Below are positions 8,736 to 17,192 of a stretch of 64,000 nucleotides of DNA, one piece after another (within the stretch, counting starts at the first letter, position 1; every line of letters starts with the position of its first letter). A program made the position numbers and the translations under genes. Below the pieces are notes generated by a model that was not told the DNA's origin, did not search any database, and was given only the letters and a program-made list of their open reading frames with translations. The DNA is taken from positions 620,001 through 684,000 of the forward strand of contig NZ_JAMLJI010000002.1 of the NCBI RefSeq assembly GCF_023712105.1. The letters run 5' to 3'. This stretch comes from Larsenimonas suaedae. Its GTDB lineage: Bacteria; Pseudomonadota; Gammaproteobacteria; Pseudomonadales; Halomonadaceae.

Positions 8736-9458
8736 ATGAACGATACCCGTCAGTTTCATTTGCTCGCCGGCCAGGTCAGTGACCGAGGCGCTCGCAGTGA
8801 TGAGGCGATCTATCAGGCATTGTGGGAGGCCATTGTCGAGCATCGGCTCTCACCCGGCGCCCGCCTGCCGGAAGATGCCCTGTCACATGCCTTCGGCGTG
8901 AGCCGCACCACGGTGCGCCGCGTACTGCAGCGGCTGGCGCTCGAGCAGCTGGTGACGCTGCGCCAGAACCGGGGTGCCCAGATTACAAGCCCCACGCCCA
9001 GTGAGGCGCGTGACGTGTTCCGGGCGCGCCGGCTCATGGAGGGCGCGCTGCTGGCCGAGGTGCTTCCTCGGATTACCCCGGCGGATCTCAAGGCGCTCGA
9101 GGCGATCCACGAGCGCGAGACCCGCGCCGAGCGCGAGCACGCCATTCGACTGTCTGCCGAGTTTCACAGCCGGCTGGTCGCGATCGCCGACAGCCCGTCA
9201 CTGTCAGAGGCGCTGTCACAGCTGATTTCCAGAACGTCCCTGATTATCGCGGTCTACGGCCGCGCCCGGGCCGGCTGCCCCTGCGAGCACATCGAGCTGA
9301 TCGAACTGCTTCGCGCCGGCGCGCTTGCCCCGGTACAGCGCTGGATGAGCGCGCACCTGACCCGGATCGAGGCAAGCCTCGATTTCACCGCCAGCGGCGA
9401 TGCCCTACCCGATTTCGAACACCTTTTTGGCCACCACAGAGAGCAAAGCGCCTCATGA
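8736..9458 (+). CDS. GntR-family regulator (FCD/FadR subfamily)
   Basis: The 240-residue protein has a winged helix-turn-helix at about residues 20-85 (LPEDALSHAFGVSRTTVRRV, then a wing with RQNRGAQI) and a helical FCD effector domain with EFHSRLVAIADSP, whose histidines normally bind a metal. It is the first gene of a three-gene operon with the racemase and allantoinase, each joined by an ATGA overlap. Likely a sensor of a ureide intermediate controlling this operon and the divergent permease (inference). TCAGGA precedes the ATG. Confidence 0.9.
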   Translation: MNDTRQFHLLAGQVSDRGARSDEAIYQALWEAIVEHRLSPGARLPEDALSHAFGVSRTTVRRVLQRLALEQLVTLRQNRGAQITSPTPSEARDVFRARRLMEGALLAEVLPRITPADLKALEAIHERETRAEREHAIRLSAEFHSRLVAIADSPSLSEALSQLISRTSLIIAVYGRARAGCPCEHIELIELLRAGALAPVQRWMSAHLTRIEASLDFTASGDALPDFEHLFGHHREQSAS

Positions 9459-10210
9459 CCTCGACCACTCCGACCATCTGCGTCATCAACCCCAACACCA
9501 GCACCGCCATGAGCGAGGGCATCGCCGTTAGCGCCCAGCGCGTCGCCCGCGGTGAGATTCTTATGCTGACCTCGCGTCACGGCCCGGCCGGGCTTGAAGG
9601 CCACTTTGATGAGGCCATCGCCGTGCCGGGGCTTTTGGAGCACATGATCGAAACCGAGAAAGGCGACACCCGCGTCGACGGCTATCTGATTGCCTGCTTC
9701 GGCGACCCGGGCCTGGCGGCGGCCCGTGAGGTGGCCTCCGTGCCCGTGATGGGCGTTGCCGAGGCCGGCATGCAGATGGCGACCATGGTCGCGCGGCGCT
9801 TCTCGATCGTGACCACGCTTGCCCGCACCCTGCCGATCGCCGAGCGGCTCTTGCACGAGTACGGCAAGCGCGAGCAGTGCGCTGGCCTGCACGCCTGCGA
9901 GCTGCCGGTGGCGGCGTTCGAGTCCGACGACGACAGCGTTTATGAAACGCTTCTGGCCGCCTGCCGCGACGCGCTTCAAGCCGATGACAGCGACGCCATC
10001 CTGCTCGGCTGCGCCGGCATGAGCGAGCTGGCCGAACGGCTGGGTGAGGCGCTCGGCGTACCGGTCATCGATGGCGTGACCGCAGGGGTTGCCCTGCTGG
10101 AAGCCGTCAGCGCCACCGGCTACCCGGTGTCCAAGCACAACGACCGCGCCACGCCCATCGCCAAGCCCATTCGCGGCGCCTTCGAACACCTGAGCTGGAG
10201 CCACTCATGA
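9455..10210 (+). CDS. Asp/Glu/hydantoin racemase family, probable allantoin racemase
   Basis: The 251-residue protein starts with ICVINPNTSTAMSEGI, the typical hydantoin/allantoin racemase beginning. The two catalytic cysteines are visible in IACFGDPG (near residue 78) and ILLGCAGM (near 187). The enzyme interconverts enantiomers of five-membered ureides. Its place between the GntR regulator and the allantoinase, with 4-bp overlaps on both sides, supports allantoin as substrate (HpxA-like). The alternative is hydantoin. Confidence 0.85.
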   Translation: MTSTTPTICVINPNTSTAMSEGIAVSAQRVARGEILMLTSRHGPAGLEGHFDEAIAVPGLLEHMIETEKGDTRVDGYLIACFGDPGLAAAREVASVPVMGVAEAGMQMATMVARRFSIVTTLARTLPIAERLLHEYGKREQCAGLHACELPVAAFESDDDSVYETLLAACRDALQADDSDAILLGCAGMSELAERLGEALGVPVIDGVTAGVALLEAVSATGYPVSKHNDRATPIAKPIRGAFEHLSWSHS

Positions 10211-11148
10211 GCCACGATCTTCACCTCGAGAATTACCCCCGTGACCTGCGCGGCTACGGCGCCACCCCGCCGGACCCGAAATGGCCGGGCGGCGCCCGGG
10301 TCGCGGTGCAGTTCGTACTCAACTACGAGGAAGGCGGCGAGAACAACGTGCTGCACGGCGATGCCCACAGCGAGACGTTTCTCTCCGACATCATCGGCGC
10401 GGCGCCCTACCCCGACCGCCACATGAGCCTGGAATCGCTCTACGAATATGGCTCGCGAGCCGGCGTCTGGCGCATTCTTCGTGAGTTCGAGCGCCGCAAC
10501 CTGCCGCTGACGGTGTTCGGCGTGGGCATGGCGATGGCGCGCTACCCCGAAGTCGTCAGCGCGTTTCAGGACGCCGGCCACGAGATCGCCTGCCATGCCC
10601 TGCGCTGGATTCACTATCAGGACATGAGCGTCGAGCGCGAGCGCACCATGATGGCGCAGGCGCTCGATCTGCACCGGGAACTCACCGGCGAGCTGCCGCT
10701 GGGCTGGTACACCGGCCGCGACAGCCCCAATACCCGGGCGCTGGTGGGTGAGCACGAGCACTTCCTCTACGACTCCGACTACTACGGTGACGACCTGCCG
10801 TTCTGGACGCAGGTCGACAACGCCGACGGCGAAACCCGTGACCACCTGATCGTGCCCTATACGCTCGACACCAACGACATGCGCTTCGCCTCGCCCGGCG
10901 GCTTCAACTACGGCGACCCGTTCTTCAATTACCTGAAGGACGCCTTCGATGTGCTCTATGAGGAAGGCGCCGAGGCACCGAAGATGCTTTCAATTGGCCT
11001 GCACTGCCGTCTGATCGGCCGGCCCGGGCGCTTCCGGGCGCTCCAGCGCTTTCTCGATCACATCGAGGCCCATGACCGGGTCTGGGTCACCCGCCGCGTG
11101 GACATCGCCCGCCACTGGCACGAGCATCACGCGCCCGCCAAACGCTGA
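10207..11148 (+). CDS. puuE: Allantoinase, PuuE type (polysaccharide-deacetylase fold)
   Basis: The 313-residue product matches the cofactor-independent allantoinase class. It begins YPRDLRGYGATPPDPKWPGG, contains the NYEEGGENNVLHGD and CHALRWIHYQDM signatures, and ends with LHCRLIGRPGR near the C-terminus. It hydrolyses allantoin to allantoate in the cytoplasm. Length agrees with Pseudomonas PuuE (about 308). It overlaps the racemase by ATGA and is followed by a strong terminator. Confidence 0.93.
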   Translation: MSHDLHLENYPRDLRGYGATPPDPKWPGGARVAVQFVLNYEEGGENNVLHGDAHSETFLSDIIGAAPYPDRHMSLESLYEYGSRAGVWRILREFERRNLPLTVFGVGMAMARYPEVVSAFQDAGHEIACHALRWIHYQDMSVERERTMMAQALDLHRELTGELPLGWYTGRDSPNTRALVGEHEHFLYDSDYYGDDLPFWTQVDNADGETRDHLIVPYTLDTNDMRFASPGGFNYGDPFFNYLKDAFDVLYEEGAEAPKMLSIGLHCRLIGRPGRFRALQRFLDHIEAHDRVWVTRRVDIARHWHEHHAPAKR

Positions 11149-11176
11149 CGGCGTCAGGCGTACAACCGACAGACCC

Positions 11177-11205
11177 AAAAAAGGCGGCCTCCTGGCCGCC
11201 TTTTT
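11177..11205. terminator. Bidirectional intrinsic terminator
   Basis: The stem AAGGCGGCC/GGCCGCCTT is flanked by A- and T-runs. It lies between the convergent puuE and RpiR genes. Confidence 0.9.
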
Positions 11206-11227
11206 AATGCGCGTTGTTTCCGCCTGG

Positions 11228-12067
11228 TCAGTCCAGTTCGTTCAGCCGATCATAGGCACCACTGATCGTCTCGATCCGGGCGCGGCCGTCCTTCAGACGC
11301 GCGTGCAAAAGTGCGTTGGCCAACAGATTGATCAGACTCATCACCGGGGTGTAGCTGTCGAACGCGGAGACGCTGTCCAGCGGGCACTCGAGCCGCCAGG
11401 TGGAGGATACGTGGGACACCGCAAGGCTCGGGTCACCGATCAGAAGCGTTTCGACCTCCGCCGCACCGAGTTCCTTGAGCAGCGCCTGAAAGCCGTGCGC
11501 GCGCCGGCGAAAGCCCATCACGATGGCGACCGTGCCCGGACGCACATCGATCAGCTCCTCACCGAGCGACTGCCCGGGCTGCGGGGCCAGCCGCACGCCG
11601 GGGCGCACCTGCATCAACTGCTGACGCAGATGAAGCGCCGCCGGGTAGCCGTTGCGGTAGCCGATCACCAGCACCTCGGGGGCGCGGTCGAGCGCGGCAA
11701 TCACCGCATCGAAGGTCTCGGCGTCAATGGCGGCCAGCATCTGATGGAGGTTGTCACGCTCGCGCTCGAAGTGGCGCTGAAACCGCTCCAGCCCACTGCC
11801 AAGCGCTCCGGAATCGGTCACCAGCGGCACGCCGTTGTAGCGAAGCGTGCGCATGTGCTCGCGTACTTCGCTGAAGCTTTCGAACCCGAGCCTTCGAAAC
11901 AGCCGGCTGACGGTTGCCTTGGACACGCCGGAAAGGCTCGCAAGTTCGGACGCGCTGTAGACCGCGATGTCCTCGAAGTGATCGAGGATAAACCCCGCCA
12001 CCTTCTGCTCGTTGGGCGTCAACTGCTCGAACTGAAGCCGAAGCCGCTCGCCGAGGTGCTGGGTCAT
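11228..12067 (-). CDS. RpiR/MurR-family transcriptional regulator
   Basis: The 279-residue protein has an N-terminal RpiR helix-turn-helix (about residues 1-77, ending VSKATVSRLFRRLGFESFSE) and a C-terminal sugar-isomerase (SIS) ligand domain (about 120-260). It is the last gene of an operon with the aminotransferase and amidohydrolase and overlaps the latter by ATGA. It probably controls that operon through the palindrome at 14558-14571 (inference). The longer frame to 12196 is out of the family alignment. Confidence 0.9.
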   Translation of the reverse strand: MTQHLGERLRLQFEQLTPNEQKVAGFILDHFEDIAVYSASELASLSGVSKATVSRLFRRLGFESFSEVREHMRTLRYNGVPLVTDSGALGSGLERFQRHFERERDNLHQMLAAIDAETFDAVIAALDRAPEVLVIGYRNGYPAALHLRQQLMQVRPGVRLAPQPGQSLGEELIDVRPGTVAIVMGFRRRAHGFQALLKELGAAEVETLLIGDPSLAVSHVSSTWRLECPLDSVSAFDSYTPVMSLINLLANALLHARLKDGRARIETISGAYDRLNELD

Positions 12068-13281
12068 CCGGCAAGCCTCGTGACCGCGGACGTCATCGCC
12101 TCGAGTGCATCGCTCACATCGCGGGCCTGAACGGATTCGTCCGGGTGGTGGCTGATGCCCTTGTAACAGCGCACGAACAGCATGCCGATGTCGCACACGT
12201 GGGCCATCGCCATACCATCATGGCCGGCACCGCTGGTCAGATGACGCACGGGGCCGTCGTCGGTGCCGATGGCCTCCGACAGCGACTCGATCAGGCGCGG
12301 AGCACAGGCCACCGCCGGCGCCGCGTGGGTTTCATGCCAGCGCCAGGCGAGACCGCGGGATTCACCGATGCGGCCACAGCTTTCCTGAATCGCCTCGAGC
12401 GTGCGGTCACGGTCCTCATCGCGCTCGGCGCGAATATCGAGGCTCATGCGTACCTCACCCGGGATGACGTTGACCGCGCCGGGGTAGGTCTCGAGCGAGC
12501 CGACCGTGGCCACGATGCCAGCAGCGCGGGCAAGTGTTTCGATGGCAACGATCGCCTCGGCCGCACCGGCAAGTGCGTCACGGCGAAGCTCCAGCGGCGT
12601 GGTGCCGGCGTGGCCGGCCTCACCGCCGATGGAGATCTGAAACCGTCGGGCGCCGGCAATCGCGGTGACCACCCCAAGCGAGCGACGCTCGGCTTCAAGC
12701 ACCGGCCCCTGCTCGATGTGGGCTTCCAGATAGCCGGCAATGCTCTCGGGCGTCCGGGCGGCCTCACCGATGCGCGCGGGGTCAAGCCCGAAGTCGAAAA
12801 ACGCCTGGCGAAGCGTGAGCCCGTCGCGGCCGATGATGTCCCACCAGGCCGGGTCCCAGGTGCCGGCAACCGCGCGGCTGCCAAGAAGCGCCGTGCCAAA
12901 GCGGGTGCCTTCTTCATCGGCGAACGCCACGACCTCGACCGACCGCGCCGGCCGCTCGCAGGAGGCGTTCAAACGTGCGACCACGGCGATGGCGAGCAGC
13001 ACGCCAAGCGGGCCGTCGAAGTGCCCTGCGTTGATGACGCTGTCGGAGTGCGAGCCGAGCACCAGCGCCGGCAGCGCCGGATCGCGCCCTTCAAATCGCC
13101 CCCACTGGTTGCCGGCGGCGTCCTGCCAGGTCGTCATCCCGGCCTCAACCATCCACTCGGCCAAAAGCGCATTGGCGCGGGCGTGCTCAGGCGTCAGATA
13201 ACAGCGCGTGAGCTGCCCGGTGTCTGATGAAATGGCGGCAAGCTCATGGCAGGCCGCAACAATGGCCTCACCGTTATGCAT
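12064..13281 (-). CDS. Zn-dependent allantoate/N-carbamoyl amino acid amidohydrolase (M20 family)
   Basis: The 405-residue enzyme belongs to the hydantoinase/carbamoylase branch of M20. Metal ligands are visible as H78 in GSHSDSV, D89 in GHFDGPLG, E123/E124 in DEEGTRF and the EAHIEQGP motif. Members hydrolyse allantoate, ureidoglycolate or N-carbamoyl amino acids. With PuuE across the terminator and PucG immediately upstream, allantoate amidohydrolase (AllC-like) yielding ureidoglycine is the best call. It overlaps PucG by eight bases and the RpiR gene by four. Confidence 0.87.
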   Translation of the reverse strand: MHNGEAIVAACHELAAISSDTGQLTRCYLTPEHARANALLAEWMVEAGMTTWQDAAGNQWGRFEGRDPALPALVLGSHSDSVINAGHFDGPLGVLLAIAVVARLNASCERPARSVEVVAFADEEGTRFGTALLGSRAVAGTWDPAWWDIIGRDGLTLRQAFFDFGLDPARIGEAARTPESIAGYLEAHIEQGPVLEAERRSLGVVTAIAGARRFQISIGGEAGHAGTTPLELRRDALAGAAEAIVAIETLARAAGIVATVGSLETYPGAVNVIPGEVRMSLDIRAERDEDRDRTLEAIQESCGRIGESRGLAWRWHETHAAPAVACAPRLIESLSEAIGTDDGPVRHLTSGAGHDGMAMAHVCDIGMLFVRCYKGISHHPDESVQARDVSDALEAMTSAVTRLAG

Positions 13282-14515
13282 GGGTACGCTCCGGGTTCTG
13301 CTGGTAGAACTCACGCGCCGCGCCGGCACCGCTGCCGGCGGTCATGTTGACCCCGGCCTGACGCAGCACCTGTTCGAGGGCGGCGAGCGTGGTCATGACG
13401 GTATCGCGGCGGGCGTTGTAGCCCATGGTGCCGATGCGCCAGATTTTCCCGTGCAGCGGGCCAAAGGAGGTGCCGATCTCGATGGCGTAGTCCTCAAGCA
13501 GGGTGCGCCGGAGCACTTCCCCTTCCACGCCGTCAGGGATGTAGATGCCGACCACATTGTTCATTCGGTGCGCCTGATCGCCAAAGAGCGCAAGCCCCAT
13601 GGCCTTGAGGCCTTCGGTCAGTGCGCCGCCGTGGAGTGCGTGCCGGGCCACGGCCTGCTCCATGCCTTCATTGACCAGAAGCCGGGCGCATTCGCGAGCA
13701 CCGTAGAGCATGCTGGTGGCTTCGGTGTGGTGGTTGAGCCGCGCCTCGCCCCAGTAATCGAGGATCATGCCGAGATCGAAATAGTTGGAGCGAATACGCT
13801 CGCCCCGGCCGCCGTCATAGCCATTGCCGACCAGACCGGCTTCAACGTGTGCACGCGCCCGAATGCACTCTACCGCCCGCGGCGAAAGCGTGGTCGGGGC
13901 GCTGCCGGAGGGGCCTGCCAGGCACTTTTGAAGGCCGGCAGTGACGGCGTCGAGCTGCCAGGCGTCGGTGTCCAGGGTATTGCCGGCCAATGATGCGGTG
14001 GCGTCGGTGTAGAACAGCACGTCATGGTCGCGGCAGATCTGGCCGATGGCCTCGAGCGGCTGACACATGGTGGTGGAGGTATCGCCCTGCACCATCGCCA
14101 GCACTTTCGGGCGCACGTCACGAAGCGCGGTCTCGACCTGCTCCGGCGTGAAGACTTCGCCCCATTCGACCTCGATGATGTGCACCTCGGCCCCGGCGCG
14201 CTCGGCAATTTCGCGAAGAAGATGACCGAAGCGGCCGAACACCGGCACCAGCACCCGGTCGCCCGGCTCGATCAGTGAGACCAGCACGGCCTCGATGCCG
14301 GCGCGCGAGGTGCCGTCGATCAGGAGCGTGGCGTCGTTTTGCGTGCGAAAGACCTCACGGTAGAGCGCCTGGGTCTCGTTCATGCAGGCGGTCATCGCGG
14401 GGTCGTACTGTCCGATCAGCTGCGCGGACATCGCGCGCAGCACGCGTGGGTCGGCGTTGATCGGGCCAGGGCCCATCAGAAGACGTGTAGGGGGATTGAA
14501 GGACTCATGGGACAT
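13274..14515 (-). CDS. pucG: Class V aminotransferase, probable (S)-ureidoglycine-glyoxylate aminotransferase
   Basis: The 413-residue PLP enzyme begins RLLMGPGPINADPRVLRAMS, the class V pattern, and has TDATASLAGNTLDTDAW before the Schiff-base lysine K197 in GLQKCLAGPSG. PucG transfers the amino group of ureidoglycine to glyoxylate, giving oxalurate and glycine. Serine-, alanine- and 2-aminoethylphosphonate-type relatives are close, so the name rests partly on the neighbouring allantoate amidohydrolase. It is the first gene of the operon; ATG 14515 follows ACGAGGTC. Confidence 0.82.
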   Translation of the reverse strand: MSHESFNPPTRLLMGPGPINADPRVLRAMSAQLIGQYDPAMTACMNETQALYREVFRTQNDATLLIDGTSRAGIEAVLVSLIEPGDRVLVPVFGRFGHLLREIAERAGAEVHIIEVEWGEVFTPEQVETALRDVRPKVLAMVQGDTSTTMCQPLEAIGQICRDHDVLFYTDATASLAGNTLDTDAWQLDAVTAGLQKCLAGPSGSAPTTLSPRAVECIRARAHVEAGLVGNGYDGGRGERIRSNYFDLGMILDYWGEARLNHHTEATSMLYGARECARLLVNEGMEQAVARHALHGGALTEGLKAMGLALFGDQAHRMNNVVGIYIPDGVEGEVLRRTLLEDYAIEIGTSFGPLHGKIWRIGTMGYNARRDTVMTTLAALEQVLRQAGVNMTAGSGAGAAREFYQQNPERTHA

Positions 14516-14557
14516 GACGAACGACCTCGTTACGATTGTTTCATTAACATCCTACAA

Positions 14558-14571
14558 GAAACTATAGTTTC
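14558..14571. promoter_or_regulatory. Perfect 14-bp palindrome upstream of pucG, candidate RpiR operator
   Basis: GAAACTATAGTTTC lies 43 bases upstream of the pucG start, with a related half-site TGTTTCATTAAC nearer the gene (about 14538-14549). Its position and symmetry fit an operator for the RpiR protein at the end of the same operon. Confidence 0.5.
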
Positions 14572-14627
14572 ATTGCGAGTCATGATCGATCGATTTTTCA
14601 AGGCCCGTTGCCGGGGTGCCATCGTGC

Positions 14628-14660
14628 ATCAGCCACGCCGACTCAAGGGGCGTGGCTGAT
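14628..14660. terminator. 12-bp inverted repeat at the end of the hydrolase gene
   Basis: ATCAGCCACGCC and GGCGTGGCTGAT form a perfect 12-bp stem with a 9-base loop, 31 bases past the stop of the minus-strand hydrolase gene. No T-run follows, so it may be an RNA-stabilising hairpin and not a full terminator. Confidence 0.45.
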
Positions 14661-14691
14661 AAAGCGCGCGTCACCTGGGGCGCGCGACGCG

Positions 14692-15714
14692 TTACTCGGT
14701 CAACGCCCGATCAAAGGCCGGGTAGAAGGTCTCGGGGGCCTGAGTCTGCGGGAGATGGCCAAGCCCCTCGAGCGGAATCAGCGTCGCATCAGGGATGGCC
14801 TCGGCGGCCTGCCGGCCGAGGGTGGGATAGTCACCGAGCGTCTTTTTAACCGCCTCCGGGGCGAAGTTCTTGCCGACGGCGGTGGTATCGGCCTGACCGA
14901 TGATCAGCGTGGTCGGCACCTCGATGCGTGGCAGCTCATCCACCACCGGCTGGGTCATCAGCATGTCGTAGGTTTTTGCCGAGGCCCAGGCCACCGAATC
15001 GCGATCCGGCCCCTTGTACATGCCGGCCTGCAACCGCGCCTGGGTCGCGAACGCGTCGTTCCACTGCCCGCCAAAGTAGTTTTTCTTCTGGTAGGCCTTG
15101 ATGCGCTCGAAGTCGGTCTTTTGGGTGAAGTCGTACCACGTATCGAGCGGCTGATAGGGCACGCCCTTGGCCGTCCAGTCTTCCAGCCCGATCGGGTTGA
15201 TCAGGATCATGCGCTCGAGGGTATCCGGGTACATCAGGGCGTAGCGCATCGAGAGCATGCCGCCCATGGAGTGGCCAACCAGCGTCACATCATCGACGTC
15301 GAGCGTTTCAAGCAGCGCATGGGTGTTGTGGGCGAGTTGCGCCAGGCTGTACTGATAGCCCTCGGGCTTGCTCGACTTGCAAAACCCGATCTGGTCCGGG
15401 GCGATCACACGGTAGCCTTGATCGGTCAGGTGCTCGATCACGGGCGCCCAGTAGCTTGCGCAGAAGTTCTTGCCGTGCAGCAGCAGCGCCACCTTGCCGG
15501 AGGGCGATTCGGGGCTTACGTCCATATAGGCCATCTCGACCGGCGTGCGCTGGCTTTCAAAGTCGAACGTCTTGGCCGGATAGGGGTAGGCGTACTCGGA
15601 TAGATCACCGCTTCGAGCGGGAATCGACTCATCGGCGGCAAGCGTCATCGGCGAGAACAGCGCGGTCAGGGCCAGAGGGCCAGCCCATTTAAGGGGAGAG
15701 CGGGAAGCGAACAC
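14692..15714 (-). CDS. Secreted alpha/beta hydrolase
   Basis: The 340-residue product has an N-terminal signal peptide (about residues 1-27, ending MTLAAD) and an alpha/beta-hydrolase fold. Visible features are the oxyanion region LLLHGKNF (about 78-84), the nucleophile S149 in GHSMGG, an acid in IGQADTT, and the histidine in GLGHLPQ. It would act in the periplasm on an ester or amide that cannot be identified. The start codon is GTG at 15714, with GGAGG seven bases upstream. Its upstream region carries the CGGT tract, 107 bp before the start. Confidence 0.85.
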   Translation of the reverse strand: MFASRSPLKWAGPLALTALFSPMTLAADESIPARSGDLSEYAYPYPAKTFDFESQRTPVEMAYMDVSPESPSGKVALLLHGKNFCASYWAPVIEHLTDQGYRVIAPDQIGFCKSSKPEGYQYSLAQLAHNTHALLETLDVDDVTLVGHSMGGMLSMRYALMYPDTLERMILINPIGLEDWTAKGVPYQPLDTWYDFTQKTDFERIKAYQKKNYFGGQWNDAFATQARLQAGMYKGPDRDSVAWASAKTYDMLMTQPVVDELPRIEVPTTLIIGQADTTAVGKNFAPEAVKKTLGDYPTLGRQAAEAIPDATLIPLEGLGHLPQTQAPETFYPAFDRALTE

Positions 15715-15820
15715 GACGAACCTCCAAGGCGTTGAACGAAGCGTTCAGTGTGGTTCAGCGGCATCCCCCGAGCCACGGCGGGGCTGAAGCCGAGCTTACA
15801 GCGGCGCGGGACCTGGCGTG

Positions 15821-15887
15821 CGGTCGGTCGGTCGGTCGGTCGGTCGGTCGGTCGGTCGGTCGGTCGGTCGGTCGGTCGGTCGGTCGG
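15821..15887. repeat. Tetranucleotide microsatellite (CGGT)16.75
   Basis: Sixty-seven bases consist of uninterrupted CGGT units (ACCG on the minus strand). The tract lies between two minus-strand hydrolase genes, 24 bases after the stop of one and 107 bases before the GTG of the next. All three plus-strand frames through it are open and read Val-Gly-Arg-Ser repeats, which is a consequence of the unit and not evidence for coding. Confidence 0.98.
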
Positions 15888-15911
15888 AAAGAACGTGTCG
15901 TGCGCACCGGC

Positions 15912-16877
15912 TCAAGGCGCAAGTCTCAAAAGCCATTGGCGTGTGGCGCGCGCGGCGTCCACGTCCGAAACGATCCCCAGATGAGAGGCACCTTCAACGA
16001 TGCCCAGGGTCATGTTCGGCGACAGCGGCCTGATGACGCCCTCGAACCGGTCGGCAAACAGTGCCTCATCGTTTGAGCCCACAAGAAGCAACAGGGGCAC
16101 CGTCATCGCCTTGAGGCCCGCCTTGAAATCGGTGGGGTTGAGTCCGGCCATCATGCGAAAGGAATAGGACAGTGTCTCCGAGCCGTCACGGTAGGCCGCC
16201 GGCATGGTGAACTCGAGCACTCGGGCACTGTTAAAGGCCGTGATACCGAACCGGTTGAGCACTACCAGAGGCAGTATCTTGAAAAGGTTCGGCCTGGCCC
16301 AGCCTCCCGAGTGTTTACGTGTGGTCGGGGCGTCGTGGCCCAGATAGGGGGCAAGCAAGAGATACCCGTCGACTGGCGTCGTGTCCTGCCGTTCAGCAAG
16401 GCGCACCACCAGCCCGGCGCCGGATGAATGGCCACCCAGTACCACACGCTCGATGCGCTCTTCGCGTGCTCGAATATGGGCAATCAGATCCAGGAGATCA
16501 TCGCCCGGCTGTTCGATGTAGTCGACATCGCCGCGACGATAAGGCGCCGGGCCATGCCCTCGAAGGTCCGGCGTGTAAACGGCCGCCCTGCCAGAGGAGG
16601 CGATAGACCGGGCAAACGGCGCCAGATACCGGCTTTCGGTGCCAGACCCATGAACAAGAACCAGCACGGTCCGCGAGGCACTCGGGTAGTACCGATACCC
16701 CAGGGAACGACCGTCGCGCGCCTTGTAATGCTCAAGGTCAGGCAGTTCGGACGCACTGACCCGATCGCGCGACAGCGCCTCGAAGTTCAATCCGGTGTCA
16801 TCCGCCATTAGAGTCATCGGCCAAGGTACTCGAGCAACGATAGCGCTGATCAGAAAACATACAGCCAGTAGACGCAT
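15912..16877 (-). CDS. Alpha/beta hydrolase (monoacylglycerol-lipase-like), membrane-anchored or exported
   Basis: The 321-residue product has an N-terminal hydrophobic segment (MRLLAVCFLISAIVARV) that is a signal peptide or anchor. The hydrolase fold shows LVHGSGTESRY (about residues 74-84), the nucleophile S151 in GGHSSG and a terminal histidine in GASHLG. It resembles serine aminopeptidase/monoacylglycerol lipase types. A GTG seven codons upstream (16898) is an alternative start, and neither has a strong ribosome site. It lies just upstream of the CGGT tract on the same strand as the other hydrolase but is not similar in detail. Confidence 0.8.
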   Translation of the reverse strand: MRLLAVCFLISAIVARVPWPMTLMADDTGLNFEALSRDRVSASELPDLEHYKARDGRSLGYRYYPSASRTVLVLVHGSGTESRYLAPFARSIASSGRAAVYTPDLRGHGPAPYRRGDVDYIEQPGDDLLDLIAHIRAREERIERVVLGGHSSGAGLVVRLAERQDTTPVDGYLLLAPYLGHDAPTTRKHSGGWARPNLFKILPLVVLNRFGITAFNSARVLEFTMPAAYRDGSETLSYSFRMMAGLNPTDFKAGLKAMTVPLLLLVGSNDEALFADRFEGVIRPLSPNMTLGIVEGASHLGIVSDVDAARATRQWLLRLAP

Positions 16878-17192
16878 CCCATCAGCCTGCGCTCTCACAT
16901 CATGAATGTGATAAGTCTCGTAAGCATTCAGGATAGCCGTAGAAGCGCCCTACGCGCTCTCCCCCGACGATCAATCAACACGATTCAGAAAAGCGTCGCT
17001 CCCTCGATGTGATGAGAAGAGCATCGAGGCAGGAGGTCATGGCACTCTGATCAGCCATGACCTCCCCCGGCGAATGAAGGCACTGGTGATGCACCGCCAG
17101 CGCGCCGGTGAATAACACACGAGTCGTCGCAATGACCACTATGCTTGAAGCGCCTGCCCGGCCGGGCAGAACACACCATCCTCGGGAGTGGC
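16878..17192. other. Divergent intergenic region with two adjacent hairpins
   Basis: The region separates the minus-strand hydrolase from the plus-strand cyclodeaminase-family gene. It holds two consecutive inverted repeats: CCTCGATG/CATCGAGG (17002-17029) and the 12-bp GGAGGTCATGGC/GCCATGACCTCC (17032-17065). No T-run follows either. They may be a structured leader of the downstream gene or protein-binding sites. No known riboswitch consensus was recognised. Confidence 0.5.

Noticed and set aside
15732-16076. Plus-strand frames with a Val-Gly-Arg-Ser repeat domain through the CGGT tract
   Set aside because: A four-base unit without stop codons opens all three frames equally; no ribosome site or family similarity supports any of them.
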